Shown: piece by piece, positions 1 to 12,800 of the stretch
Layout: each line of letters opens with the position of its first letter
Numbering within the stretch: position 1 is the first letter of the stretch
DNA from: Balanoglossus misakiensis
Taxonomy: Eukaryota; Hemichordata
Assembly: GCA_040954595.2 (NCBI GenBank)
Contig: CM082596.2
Location: 7,378,001-7,442,000, forward strand
DNA length: 64,000 bases
Direction: 5' to 3'
Program-made: the position numbers and the translations under genes
The notes under the pieces: model-generated
What the model was told of the DNA's origin: nothing
Database searches by the model: none
The model's input: only the letters and a program-made list of their open reading frames with translations

Positions 1-2034
1 ATGCCAAGGATGACGATGACATTACAGTTCGTGTATCATACGTAAGGGTTCAAATGTTGACGCACGCTTGCGTGTGTACGTTCACAGGGCAATGACCAGA
101 CGTAACAGGTTCATGGAGGTACATCATTCTGTAAATGACCTTACGGGATGAGTCAATTTCATGTACCTCGGGTGAACAAACTAGACAAATACACACACAC
201 ACACGCCCACGTCATGCTTACGTAATACAAACTATTGTTGTGTTGCGACTATAGGCAGCTTTTGGGTCATCATTCTCAAGAAGTGACCTCGCTCTAAGTC
301 TAAGCTTATTACGGGAAAAATCTCCTTTTCTTTATTTAGATTACTTTTGGTTATTTTTGTTCGATTTGATGTGAGTTAATGTTATTATACTGTTATACAC
401 CTACAGCCTACTGCTGTAACATATGGTAGTGAATTGTACAATACATTTGCACTCACTATACTTTATAGTCACCCTTGCAAGAGTAGAATCCCCCCCCCCC
501 ACACAAATATTCTGGCAAAGGGGGACAACCCCCCTGCCCCCTGTTGATACCATCGTGGATGAAAACGAGTTCAGAATTCCATACAATTCCAGTTCATAGC
601 TCTGCTTCTTTTTAATAACAGGGCACCGTCCCTCAAAGTTCCCAATAGTTAAAACACAAGGCTTGTGATACGAGTTTGATGATAATGTTGAAATCTCTTG
701 GACTTATTAAATCATCTTCATGCCTTCCTTTTGCAATCACCCTCACACTTGGACAGATGCATGCAGCCAGAACGTGACACTATAAAGGTTTCTGAAATCA
801 TCGTAATTAAAATCTACCAACTATCCGTCACTTGTAAATTGGTTTCACGTCCTTGTGCAAGTTACCATTTCTAACAAACAAGATTCAGTCTAAATTACCC
901 GGTACAGTCGATTAGTACCTGGATTTCAATGTCGTCCCACCCTCAGGCAAAGATCAAAATGAAATACATGTACAAATTTCTGGTGTTGCACGTGACACTG
1001 CCTGGGGTAGCCTGCAATCATACGAGATGGGTTGTGCATGCACGTGCCCTAGAGGGGGAACAACCAACTCCAGAAGATTGACTGGATTACCATTATTATG
1101 GTTGAGACATCCACTGCCCCTGTGGTAGGCCTGAGACTGGTTCAAACATACTGTCTGATGTTTTCATAACAACCAAATTCGATCTGGCGAGACTCTCTCC
1201 ATTATACTTTTCAAAACACAGCCTCAGGAATTGTGTAATTTTCCAAGTCATCAAATCACTCGAATTATGCTCCTTGAAAAATATGAATAACGCTAGAGTA
1301 TCCATTTTCTTTGGGGGAAAAATAAGGGCTTATTATGAGGGATTGAAATTGACTTTAATTACAAATGGATCATCCAATTTCATCACAAATCCCCTTTCCA
1401 TGTTTTAGTGGCAAGGCATGGCTTCCCAAACCACTGGATATGGCATGGCTTTAAAGCAATAGAAATATAATTTGCCACGCTTTCCTTGTACATGTGTGTA
1501 CCTCCCTGGGCTAAAACCCATGCACTTCCAAACTGCCATCTCACCACTAAGTTACGAACCTAATCCCAAACAAAACCACTCAGCCATGCTTCTAACCCTA
1601 AAAAGTTAATTTATAATTCTGAATCCAACCCGATGACATAATGCGTGTAAATGAGTCCTTCATGCATGATGTACAAATATACCTAGGTCCACAATTTTAC
1701 GATACGATGAAACCCAGCCAATTAAGCCATAATGTCATACTCATAGATTTAACTATGAGAAAAAGATAAAATGTTATGCCCGTTAATCAAACAATAATAC
1801 CTCAACGTATTTGTAATACGGTAGCTCAAATGTCAATTATGAGGTAGTTCACAGACTCACATTTTAATAAATTTCAGATTACTATTTAACCCGAATAATG
1901 AAAACCTTTCACAAGTTTGCCAAATTACTTTTCCCACAGGAGCCAATAACACTTGACAAAGACAGCTATTCTAAAATGCAGTATGCTAAATTCAAGGTCA
2001 GAGTGCCTTCATTGAATGTTTTGCAGTAACTATA

Positions 2035-2053
2035 GAGCGCCCTCTAGTGACAG
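2035..2053 (-). promoter_or_regulatory. CTCF-like site
   Basis: On the minus strand this reads CTGTCACTAGAGGGCGCTC. It fits the core CTCF consensus (CCASYAGRKGGCRS) at all but the first position. CTCF occurs across bilaterians. Occupancy cannot be judged from sequence. It is the outermost of five TAGAGGGC cores, all in the same orientation, in the first 12 kb. Confidence 0.4.
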
Positions 2054-2450
2054 AATACTGACATATACCAGGATTCATTGTTTGGGGGCATGGTCTTCAT
2101 TCATTCTATTAATACCAAATATATTGCAATAAGCATTACATAATCAGTTTCAATATTAATGTCATGTCATCACCGTGGTTTGGTTCAAACCCATTGTCTT
2201 CTACTGTAAACCGGGACCTCTATAAAGTATAAACAGAACTAGGGGTAAAGAGTTGAGGGCATTTCATTTTGAGGGGGGGGGGGGAATCATACAGGTACTG
2301 ATACCAGTCCTCAGTAAACACACAACTTACAATATGGGCTACAGTACCAGTTTTACTAGTAATAGATTTTTAAACCTTAGAGGAAACACTGAGACCATTT
2401 TGCTTGAGGAAGCTCACTTTTCTGTCAGCCAGCATGCTGTTATCTGAACA

Positions 2451-2645
2451 GTATATGGTCACCTATGCAAATTTAACTACAGTTACCACGACAATTTGAG
2501 ATCTAGCCAATGAGAAATTTTCACGGGGCATGCGGGGTGCATGGCCATGTTAAGAAGAAACAACGCCACCAAAAATTCTTTAAGAAGGCCCAGATATGCC
2601 TTTGAAACTGTTTATGGGGAAAAGTAAATTAGGGCCAGGTAATTG
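2451..2645 (+). mobile_element. inverted-repeat element family A, copy 1 (diverged)
   Basis: The left part (GTATATGGTCACCTATGCAA onward, to about 2523) aligns closely with copies at 54672 and 62072, sharing GAGATCTAGCCAAT. Further right, CGCCACC...TTCTTTA.GAA and GTAAATTAGG still align with the 62072 copy, so most of the element is present but its right end is worn. It has no coding capacity. Family features point to a non-autonomous DNA transposon (MITE). The left end contains an octamer-like ATGCAAAT. Confidence 0.6.
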
Positions 2646-2780
2646 GATAGCAAGCTAGTAGTCACTGTCAATATTGCTCATACTCTTCAAGAAGAAGTAT
2701 TTGGCATATGTTTCGGCAATCATGTTTTAATTCAGGGATACAAAACATGCTGAAATAGCTAACTATTCAACCTGGCCTCT

Positions 2781-2794
2781 GTAACCATGGTAAC
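2781..2794. promoter_or_regulatory. RFX X-box-like motif
   Basis: GTAACCATGGTAAC fits the X-box consensus GTNRCC-N2-RGYAAC at both half sites. RFX factors are conserved in animals and X-boxes often mark cilia-gene promoters, but no gene starts here. A weaker relative (ATTACCATGGCAAC) lies at 26045-26058. Confidence 0.25.
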
Positions 2795-2985
2795 ATATTC
2801 AACTTTATTTATACTAATTACTTACTAGTAGTAGTGGTAGTACATCTAGAGGAAAACTTCGATTTCCTTCAAAGTTTTACTATCTGAAAAAATAATTTGG
2901 CATTTGCTTTAGGCGTGTAATTTTAACATTTGGAGACCCTGTCTCAATTATAGGATGCTCTGTCTTAAACCTTTCAAAGTTTCGA

Positions 2986-3004
2986 CCCCCCCCCCCCCCC
3001 CCCC
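2986..3004. repeat. 19-base C homopolymer
   Basis: The longest of at least 12 G/C runs of 11 bases or more in the window. Length may be affected by sequencing or assembly. Confidence 0.9.
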
Positions 3005-6000
3005 TCATCTCTCCGATCCCACTAAGCCGTCCGCTAACGGGATATGCAAAACAAACGAGTGTACTGATGGAACAACTGAACTCACCTCCAATTGCAAATC
3101 GTCTGCTGGTGTCCCAAACCATGATATCCCGTCAGCAACTTCGGAAAAAGTCGCGGCATCAAAGACAAATTTGAAGTTCATCGCTGTGTCGTGTTGACAT
3201 CACCAAGTTGATGACGCGGAGCTTTCGCGGATCAAGCGAAACTAGCGCAAGGGATGGATCGGCCGGCCGACTAAAAATTTCCTCACCATTTTGCGGATTT
3301 AGTTTAAAGAACAAAACCCAATTCATGATAGTTTCCAGAGATAATCTCACGTTTGAATCTGTACACGCCCTCGAATCAGAATGCACCTACACGTACAAAC
3401 GGTGGCCATTTCCGATGTAAAATGTATCAATTTCGCCGCGAAAAAGATTGTTCATTAATTCTCACCTCAATATAAACCTCAACATTTACGTTTCAGTTTT
3501 GCACATTCATTCCCATTTTGTGCACATTTCACTTATATTCGTTCATTGTTCGTATAACTGTATTTGAACAATTTGTTATTTATTTCCGAAGATGCAAGAA
3601 AACAAAGTAAACGTCGATAGTTCACTTTATAGTGTTAGGTGGCGCTCTCCCATCAATTGAGCTAGCTGGCTGCAGCTGGAGCTCCAGCTGTAGTCAACTC
3701 TTGCCGTCTTGGATTGATATATTTAAATGTCATTTGTTCTCTACAGTGAATGAAGAGCAATGACTCAAAACACCGGACAGACTTGCGGCTCTCTTGCCGT
3801 TGAAAATTCATAGACTCAACAAAGACGAGTGGACTTTTCGCGCAGCTACGATCAAAAACTGACCCAGCTGATATCGACATGGGTCGCGGATGTCGCGCTG
3901 ATGTGTTTACGAATTCAAAGTTTTCGGATAGCGACACGGCGTAGCAACGAGAACGAAAATATAGTTCAGAAATTACACGCATGTGACCTAGTTTTGGCGA
4001 CTGCATTCGGCGTTGGGGGCTCGAGACAAACAAAACTGCACGTGTGTGTTGGGGGAATATTGTTCAGCCATTCAATATAAAGGCCTCCGAAGTTTTTAGC
4101 TAGTAAAAATGTGAAGAAACTTACCATGCAAGCTTGTGTCAGGTCCATAAGGTCCACAACGTTCCGGTAACTGTATACTAGTATTTATGGGCGAATAACG
4201 TTGACACACATGGTGACTACTGACTAGGCTAGATATATCCTACGCCCTCCCTCAAAATATCTAGAACGCACAACATCTTTTACCACAGTATAACTTGGGA
4301 CTTTCCAGTAGAAGTTGGGCAGGCATGCATCCACGATCCAGAGATATTAACCAAATTCCTAATTTGTCCTCGGTACACTTGAATCTAGGACCGTCACACA
4401 CAAAACGGACCGTCATGGTTGTTGTTCGATATCCCACAGGTGATAAACAACAAAATGTGTCGACTGCTGCTGTCAGCAGACGACACGTACTGCATGCAAA
4501 TTTTAACCCCAAAGGTCATTTGATTGCGCCCTCTACCAACAAAACTGCAAATTTTCGGGTGCGTTATAATTAGGTCGGTAAACGTTCGAATAATAGTTAA
4601 TATCATTAGTATGGTGTGGCTGTTGATTAAAAAAAATTAAACCATCTTGTAGAATTTCTCCGTGAGCATTAAAAGCTGCTATGTTTGCGAAGACGTTGTC
4701 ATTGGCGACCATCGCGTAGGCACACGCGCCGCCATGTTGAGAGAACGTGATGAAAATAATATCGCTTTTCGACGATGGAAGCATGATATCTCGAGCCCCG
4801 CAGACACACGTACACATATGTTATATTGTTGGCCGGCTTAAAAGAAACAGACACCCACTGTTTATAATTGTCTCACATGATTTTATTTACAACAAGACTG
4901 ATGATGAACGGATGAAATTGACAGTAGGGCCTACGTCAATTCCAGCCAACTTACAAAGTTGTGGGTCCGTCTCCAGAAAGAAAGAAAATGAAAATGACCG
5001 ATGACCCCGATATTGAAGATAAGTCACACCTGGCGCTTTCTTCATTTATAATTTCGTATTAAATTTCTAAACCCACGATATATTGTAATCTACATGTAGT
5101 TTCTCCGCAGCAAGACTTAAATTTACAGAAATGAAAACTTTACTCATATAATGTCTTTTTTTTTAAGAAACTGACACTGAAAAATTATTTTTAAAAGCTG
5201 CCCAGAGTCACTTCTTGAGATGATATTTAGAAGTATCCATGGCATTGTACCATATCTTGTTTTTGTTTCTCATCGTGAACCTGAGAAATGAGATTTATGA
5301 CATCGACTAGTCGCAGGAAGCAAAAATAAAAACAAAATCCTGTCATCCATAGAGCAACATAAGTATATGACTCTGTAGTACTACTAGACACAGAAACATA
5401 AACTGTATACGTGTAAATGTTCTGGTGGGCCTGTCCACGCATAAACAGTTACTGTGATTGTACTTAATATGGCTGCCGAGGGCTCTGTCTGGTAAAATGG
5501 TAGTCCCTTCTCTCTTTGGATCAAAAACTGGTTGGTTTGACGACAAGAAACAAAATACACATGTATGTTTTTTTCTTATGCAGTGCATAAAAAACAACTC
5601 CAGTGCAAGACAAGACCTTTATATTGCATGCATGTAGAATTTGTACAAATTAATTTCGAGGTATTCCGCAAACCTCAAGATTATTGCTATCTTTTTTTTG
5701 TCTCCAAAGAACGAACTTAACGACCGGCGAAATGGTCTGTTCTTCGGGATTTTAAGCATTATTCACATGCATTTCTGAATATATTTATCACGACCCTGAA
5801 AAGGTCGTTACGGCATGAAACAAAAAAAATTTGAAATATGCTAACGACACTCAAACCATGACGAAACTTGAGAATTAACATTATAAGAAAAAACAAGCTG
5901 GGGGTATGGGATGAGTTCAGAACGTACACTTGGACAAACCGTTGTGTAATTAAATACAGAGATACGCAAATGACCTAGACTTTACCGAAGGAAATACCGA

Positions 6001-6130
6001 TATAAAATAGTAAACTACAAATATTGTAACTGAAGGTCTATTTAAAAAAACACCTGCGAACCACTTTGTGCGAATTTAGATTTTAGTATTACATTGCTAC
6101 TTCTACAATTAAGTGTATGGTGGGCAGTAA

Positions 6131-6149
6131 AGCGCCCTCATGTGGCGCT
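6131..6149. promoter_or_regulatory. 19-bp palindrome AGCGCC-N7-GGCGCT
   Basis: Two perfect 6-bp arms surround CTCATGT. The minus strand reads AGCGCCACATGAGGGCGCT, which also partly resembles a CTCF core (GAGGGCGC). It lies 0.6 kb beyond the mkx stop. A binding site for a dimeric factor or a diverged CTCF site is possible; neither is proven. Confidence 0.25.
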
Positions 6150-6603
6150 AGGACGCAAATAAAGTCTCAAAAGTATGAAAAAAAACGTACTGGGTTCAGT
6201 AAGATTATGGGGGAGATACTTAAATAGGTAAGCTTAAGTCAGCACTGGAAAAGTGCAATACTTTCCATCTAGCTAAAAGCAACAAAACTTTTTTTTCCGT
6301 TCATCTGTTAAAACGAAGATTTGACGTGCGCTTGCGCACTAAGTAACCATCTGATAAGACCTGGAGAGGGTTCAGTTCCCGTATGTAAGGCACAGAACTT
6401 TTCGGCCATATCCGCATGCCCGCCTGAACAGTGACGTCAATAGCTACGACACAGTGGTTCCGGGCGCAGTCAGTTAGTTTAGGTCCAAGATTCACATTTA
6501 TCTCGATCCGTCTGGTGATTGAAACAAAACCGATTCATTCAGTTTGCGAATCACGAAAATATCAGCAACCAAAGCGCAAGCGCGATTCACACTATCCAAT
6601 GTT

Positions 6604-6620
6604 CCGCCCTCTACTGTGAT
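6604..6620 (-). promoter_or_regulatory. CTCF-like site just past the mkx 3' end
   Basis: On the minus strand ATCACAGTAGAGGGCGG matches the CTCF core consensus except for one base at the 5' edge. It sits about 150 bp beyond the mkx stop codon, in the same orientation as the site at 2035. This would suit an insulator at the end of the gene, but that is inference. Confidence 0.4.
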
Positions 6621-6737
6621 TAGGCTATAGATTTCGCGTAGTCCCCGCCGGTTCACCTGGAACCAGACGTCAAAATACCATGTCACAGTTAGCACAGCGC
6701 CACCGTTGGCGATAAGGTATTCTATTTGGTCTTTCGT

Positions 6738-6743
6738 TTTATT
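6738..6743 (-). terminator. candidate polyadenylation signal of mkx
   Basis: AATAAA on the minus strand starts about 19 nt after the TGA stop. It is followed 40-60 nt downstream by a G/T-containing stretch (GGTGGCGCTGTGCT), as expected for a cleavage site near 6715-6725. This would give a 3' UTR of only about 40 nt, which is short for a developmental regulator, so a longer 3' UTR using a later signal (AATAAA also at 4882-4887 and 3579-3584, minus strand) is possible. Confidence 0.45.
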
Positions 6744-6761
6744 TGCGTCCATGGAGCACAC

Positions 6762-6882
6762 TCAACAGGTAGCACTGCACGGCGAACTCCTCGCCTGCAA
6801 TTGTCTCTGTTTTAATCTCGCCATATGAGTTAAAGCCATGGCAGCATTGATCTCCTTCCAGTATGTCTCGTCTGTCCGTTTA
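6762..6882 (-). CDS. mkx: mkx coding exon 6 (conserved [12 protein letters not shown] block and stop)
   Basis: The acceptor is TTGTTTACAG|TAA (AG at 6884-6883). The exon codes for [20 protein letters not shown] and then [20 protein letters not shown], stop TGA at 6764-6762 (residues 311-350). [15 protein letters not shown] matches the C-terminal signature of vertebrate mohawk ([15 protein letters not shown]). After it, the vertebrate tail (IIQKSS...VKVPLV) is not recognisable; instead there is a short basic, Gln-rich, Cys-containing tail. Upstream intron 5 is only 112 nt. An AATAAA lies about 20 nt after the stop. An alternative downstream exon with a longer tail cannot be ruled out, but none was found. 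Confidence 0.92.
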
Positions 6883-9800
6883 CTGTAAACAAAGCAAACA
6901 AAATATGCCTTATTAAATGGAGTCAATAACACACAACATGAGTGACAGTGTTGTCCCGCAAATGTTCGAACTCACGAAGAAGAACCAAACCTACCTGTTC
7001 CAGTGAATATTGACGTCAGGAAATGTAAATTCTCCCGTGAAATCTGAAAAGCATGAAAATGAAAGAAGTTACCTCAAAAATGTCGGTCGTACTCAAAATC
7101 AAGAAATTGACAGAGATTGACATTTACGCAACCACTAGAACCCCATTCCAATTTCGGGCTATGGCCGCGACATGGGGATCATGCGACCAAACGTGCCTTC
7201 GGCGTGAGAGTGGGCCTTGGAAAGCGGTAAAACATGTAGCTCATCTCATGTTTCAACTCTTTGAGTCATTGTCCGAAGCTACAAGCTACCGTCTTCGGGT
7301 ATCAAAGGTATCAACTGGACACAGGGACCACATTTCAGGTTGCGTCATATGACGTCATGATTCTCCGTCTAAATTAAAGTGGCCCGTTTTCGGCAGTAGT
7401 CGGTTTCTTTGTCAAATCACGTGGGGAAAATTAGAAAACCACGCCAATCATCCATCGCGTGAAATCTCACACTTCTGAGAGCAGTGTGAGCAACGGCGGT
7501 AACAGAGAAAGGTCCCACATGCCTTTCGGTGATGGATTCCACCGCACGCTTTGTTTCAGTGCAACGTTACACGGGTTTACACGTTGGCACAGCTATAGTC
7601 CTTGGGAAACACAGGAGACTTGACATGTCTATTAAGTAGTGGCGGAGATTGGCATGGGGTAAGGTAAACGGACAGGTCCCTGCAGGGGCATCGGTTCATC
7701 AACCTCCGCCGTCCCCGCTGACACACGCTTGTCTCGGCAGAGGCGCCCTGCAGTGGAAGTTGGTGATTCGTGCGCTGCAGTATATGTACAATATGGTGGA
7801 CGTCGCAAGAAGGGTAAACTCCGCCCTCTATAATACGGGTACAAAACGAATTTTTACTTTCGCTACATCTACATATCACTACTTATGGACACAGAAATAT
7901 TAAAATTGGCGCTAATAAGGAACGGACCCTCGGCTGATCACGACCAATGGCTTAAAAGTAGTTTTCGATGGGGCGGATTACATCACTTCTTGAAGCAGCC
8001 ACGGAAGACCGTAGTAAAGCAGTGATCTCAGGTAGCAAAGGGCTCCCCCTACGTATACTAACTCTTGGGTCCATAGCAAGGACAAATGTTAAACACTAGT
8101 ACATGCTGTACTTGCACATACATGCAATGTGTACACACAAGATAGGATTTGCTCATTACATTCACTGGCAAACGGTGACAAGAAACGAGTACATCCCCAT
8201 TACAACGTGAATGACTGGCAAAATTCCACGGGCAAACAGCCGCGGTCCGGGTACAAATGCACCCGGGTGGGTACACGCCATGTCATTGACACAGTTGTTT
8301 ATGCTAAACCAGATCACAGGCTTCGACGAGATTCTGTCATGGTACACTTAGCGGCGATCAATCGGGACATTTTTTCCCCGAGCAAGTCTCCGAAATCGAT
8401 ACTATTGGCTCGCCCTTTGTTCGCGCATGGGCACGTGGGTGAAACTGGTGTGAAAGTTCTCGGGTTTTGTGGGACCGGTGTTTGGGAAAAATTGATGGAC
8501 TGTGCCAGGCATAGTTTGGCCACTACATCACAAAAGCTTCGAATGTCGTCAGTTTGTGAGCGCCAGACAGACCGAGGCGAACTCGCCGGGGACCGGCTGA
8601 ACAACAACACGACTTCTCAAGTGCCCCTGGGGCAACTACTTACAGACCACCTCGGCAAAGTTCGCGTCACCCGAGCCATCAGGCGAGACATCGACCGGGA
8701 TCGCGTATCGGGAAACCGATGCCCCCTTTTTCACGGTTGTCTGCTAAATTCACACTGCCTCCGAACGACACCCAGTGTTCGCCGTACGTCAGAGTCTGGT
8801 CGCCTTTTAAAAACCGTTCATTGAGAAGGGGGAAAAACACTCAGTCTCGCTATTTGAAAATAAAAACACCTCTTTGCGTGTAACACTCTGCATAATTGGT
8901 TCTAATTGACATCCATTGTGGCCACTTTGTTATTTCGGTCTTTTATACACACAAGGACGGCCTTGGTGTTCGAATACAAGCTTCGGGAGATGACACATCA
9001 CGATGTGGTAACTTTTAAGCGCCCCTGGTATGACAGGGCCTGTAATCTGTCTTTTAGACACGGGGATTTGCCCTAAGTGACAGCCTCTATGGTTAGGCTC
9101 AAATGCTTCCATTGTCACTCAAAAGGGCAGAGGTGATGGCGGAACTTGGAGACGCGAGGATGGAGAAACCTGCAGACAAGGGGTCGATCGACAAAGTCAA
9201 ACTTAGGATTTTCTTTACTAAATGCTACTCGTCTATGAAAGCCCTTATACGGAAAATCGGTTGAAGTGCCATTCGCCAATGAAATTAGAACGCTGGGTTT
9301 TATAACCTTGAGGTTCTTTTTGCTTACAAATATATTATTCTCTGAGAAATTGCGTCTCTGCCTGTATATATGTAAGATTAAAATTTGCCTTATGACACAA
9401 TATGAACACTTCCAATCGTTTTTTTTTATACATTTTGACATTTTTAATACCGTGTTGACGTCACCGGTAATAGTTGTGTGCCCCGCGACAGTTTCACACT
9501 ATGGGAAAACATTTGTGTCCGAAGAAAAGTTGTTTGTACAGGCAACGCTGTAATTCGTCACCATACTTTATGTGTTCCACTTAGATATATATCGAGGTTT
9601 ACATTGTAATTTGCCTCTCTTAAGGACACCGAAATGACGTGAAATGAAAGGCGGGGGAGATTTATGGTGGCCGGCTAACTGGAAGTCCATGTTTCGAGAT
9701 TATTTGATGGTTTCAGCATTGACAAGGCGGTGGAATGGCAACCAGATAACTGTGGTCAAAGGGTAAGCAAGCTACATTGGTTTCGGAGAACAGCAACTGG

Positions 9801-12800
9801 ACAAAGAGAGAGAACTTTCATCGTCGCCTTTACATTAATTTTACGACAGTCACACTGACAGAAACGCGCCACTGCACTGCACGCAGCACGACATTCATCA
9901 TAAACGTACGTGTAGAAGCAGGCGTGCGTGCGTGATGCGTACGTGCGCGCTGACACACACACGCACGCAGCTCGCACGCACATGTACACGCATGGCCGCG
10001 TTTTACATCGTGAGAAATGAAAGAAAGGGCGCGTGGTCACTGGCCGGGTCGGTTATTGCCCACAGCTCTACCGACTCATCAACATTGCTCTTTCTGAAGC
10101 CATGTCCTTCTACACGAAATATCGAAAATAATAATATTGGGTTCTTATATTATAACGCATTACATAATACATATTGCGTTTTCACAATATGACAAAATCG
10201 CCATCATTTGATATTAATGTCGCGATTTTGGTCTCCATTGAAGTTACTTTATATTGAAATACGCGAGATTATGGTTGCCAATCTTACACTTTGGCATAAT
10301 ATGCAAATATTTCAATGGCGTAATTTCTGCTACCTATACTTTAACGTTTGCCAAGCACCTTTAATTTTCAAGGGACGATCAGGCGACATCGTTGATTTCC
10401 TGAAACACAGTCACCTGATGCAACGCAAAATGCAAAAACAAATCGCAAACTTGCCACCATGATTGACCCCTTAACACCGCGCAGGAAAAAAAAAACGAAA
10501 TCCTATAGGGTTTTCAAGTGGATTGGGATATCGAATCCGGGAAAGATTTCATCCAGGGGGAACGGATTAACAAAACAGGCGGATTATAACGTTTGAAAGG
10601 TATTAAAACTATTCCGGCCGCAGACAGGAAGTGTAACAGACTAAATATAAATAAATATTTAATGTTTCATATTCCTTACCGTCAAACACTCGATGGTGCT
10701 CCCCCTCGTTCGATGACGTGTCATTCGGTGACGCCGACATGTCCTCGTAGTCATGGGAACTGAGCGACCCCGATTTCTTCTTGCGGGACACTACCCTATC
10801 TTTGGTGGCCTGTTTTGGCGATTGACAGTGGTGATTATAAGAGTCATTTAGATAGCGCTGCAAGATTGTGTGTTTGTACTTCGACGGCGCCGCCGCGTCG
10901 TCCTCCTCCCCCTCCGCGTTCCCCGCCGTTTCCTCATCCGGGTACTCCGAGGGCTCGCTGTCCGATGACAGGGATGGGGATGGGGAGGGCGGCCGGTTGT
11001 TGGAAGAGGCGCGGCCTTCCCCCTTTATGACAGATTCCCCGTTGTTGGACGCGTCATCTTCGAAGTCTGCAAAGTGGACAAGAAAATAAAACAATCTTGT
11101 TAATAAAGCAGTCAACTACAACGATTACTTTTATTCGTAGACATACAAGTATCAATTCAACACATGGTAGATATCTGTCTGAGAACAGGGGCAGTAGAAC
11201 GTGATTCTGTATCTCGCTTCTGCTAAAAAAAACATCATTTCCCTCAAGTGAATACATGTACAATTTTTTTTGTTTTCGCCGCTGGTGTGTGCAGTGTGTA
11301 AAGTTTCAAATCTATATTGTTGACATCCTTATCCCCTGATTCGTTATTCAGAAACGTTCATCAAAGTCAAACAGTGTCACAGTGTCTCCCAGGAAATTAA
11401 CGGGTTACTAGTAAACGAAGTGACTGAACAACATTGAAATCACACCATGTAATCACATAGTGCAGAGTGATTATCTGTGAAAAAATGTAAAATACTGGGG
11501 TTTCTGTGACATATCGTGTATCCTCAACGATGGCCCCTCGCCAAGACATGTGTTTCACACATTGCGGCTTATGTACGTGCTTGTAATCACGTGACTAACG
11601 AGCGATGTCAGACGGGGGTGACGGCAAGGTTAGTGACTCCAAGCTCCATGCGCCCATGCCAACACCGTCAAAGTTACATCCAACGTTTGATATTCGGGAA
11701 CACACTAACGCTGACAGAGAAGTGAGTCTGACAGAGCCCTCTACGGTGAATGTTTGCTACGAAGTAACTGTATCCAAAAGTGCCATGACCTAGTAAGGCC
11801 TAATATTCACATTGATAGCCACATTGTTGTGGAAATTTTGTGATTTTGGTGACCACACTGTTCCAATCGATGTTCTATCAATCCTGCGTTAAACAACACG
11901 GCGTACGGCATTCCGTATGAAGAGTGAGTTTTATGTCCGTACCAAAAACGAAAATACGCAATGGCAGTAGGGAAAACACGTGGTGTATTACGTACGGGTC
12001 TTCAGGACTGCGTTATACGCAACGCCGCCGATCAACCTGATAACAGTGGCAGTCAAGCGGCCCCAGATATGAATGTTTAGACTGGCCAAAAATGACGGTC
12101 GGTCGTGCGTTCAAATTTCAGTCGAAGCCGACGCCATGCACCGAAGACTCTTCCCAATTTCCTCTTAAACAAACAGCACGTGGTCCATCATGTGAAAAGC
12201 ACAAAAATTATAATTAACCTATTCTAGTTGAATACAACTCTTGACGTGTATTACTTGACCAGCAACCCGTTGCTACGATAATTAACCAAGTCTCGCGAGA
12301 TATCGCAATCAGCGGAAAAGCATCTATTGTGAGGTTCGGCTCTCCACGGCGTTGTATGTCCACGCGGCCCTGCGGGCATACGGTCACCTGCTCCCCGAGT
12401 CTCAGAGCGTGTTGTATGACACACACGCCCTTACAGTTCAAACAGACCCGTGGTTGGCACAGCTGAACAACCCCTAGTGTGAATCGCCACTGAATAGGAA
12501 CTTCAAATTTGCTTAAGAAAACCAGAGCCCGGATCTGCAGTGCAATATTTCATAGTGTAAATTGAGTTGCACGCACCGCTAGCCTGGAAATCATGCAAAT
12601 ATTTGGACGCATTTCGCTTAGTTCTCATTACGGCGTGAACGAATGGACCGCGTGGGTCCTCCGCGCTGCGCTGGGACCGCCGAAGTAATTGAGTGCGCGT
12701 GTACATTTGATACACGTACTACAACTCAAGTCCCCATAGGTGAATCAATTAAATTATTTGGCGTCAACGGCATGCCATTCGAAGTATCCCATCCCTTGGC

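Larger units (their letters stand above)
1..6737. other. 3' flank of mkx, no gene recognised
   Basis: Open frames here are short (up to about 120 codons), lie on both strands and have no recognisable domain. The stretch holds G/C homopolymers (490-500, 2273-2284 and 2986-3004), one copy of a 190-bp inverted-repeat family (2451-2645), an RFX X-box-like site (2781-2794) and TAGAGGGC CTCF-like cores at 2039, 4528 and 6606. There is a 19-bp imperfect palindrome at 6131-6149 and a CRE palindrome at 6432. The region is AT-rich and looks intergenic. Confidence 0.6.
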
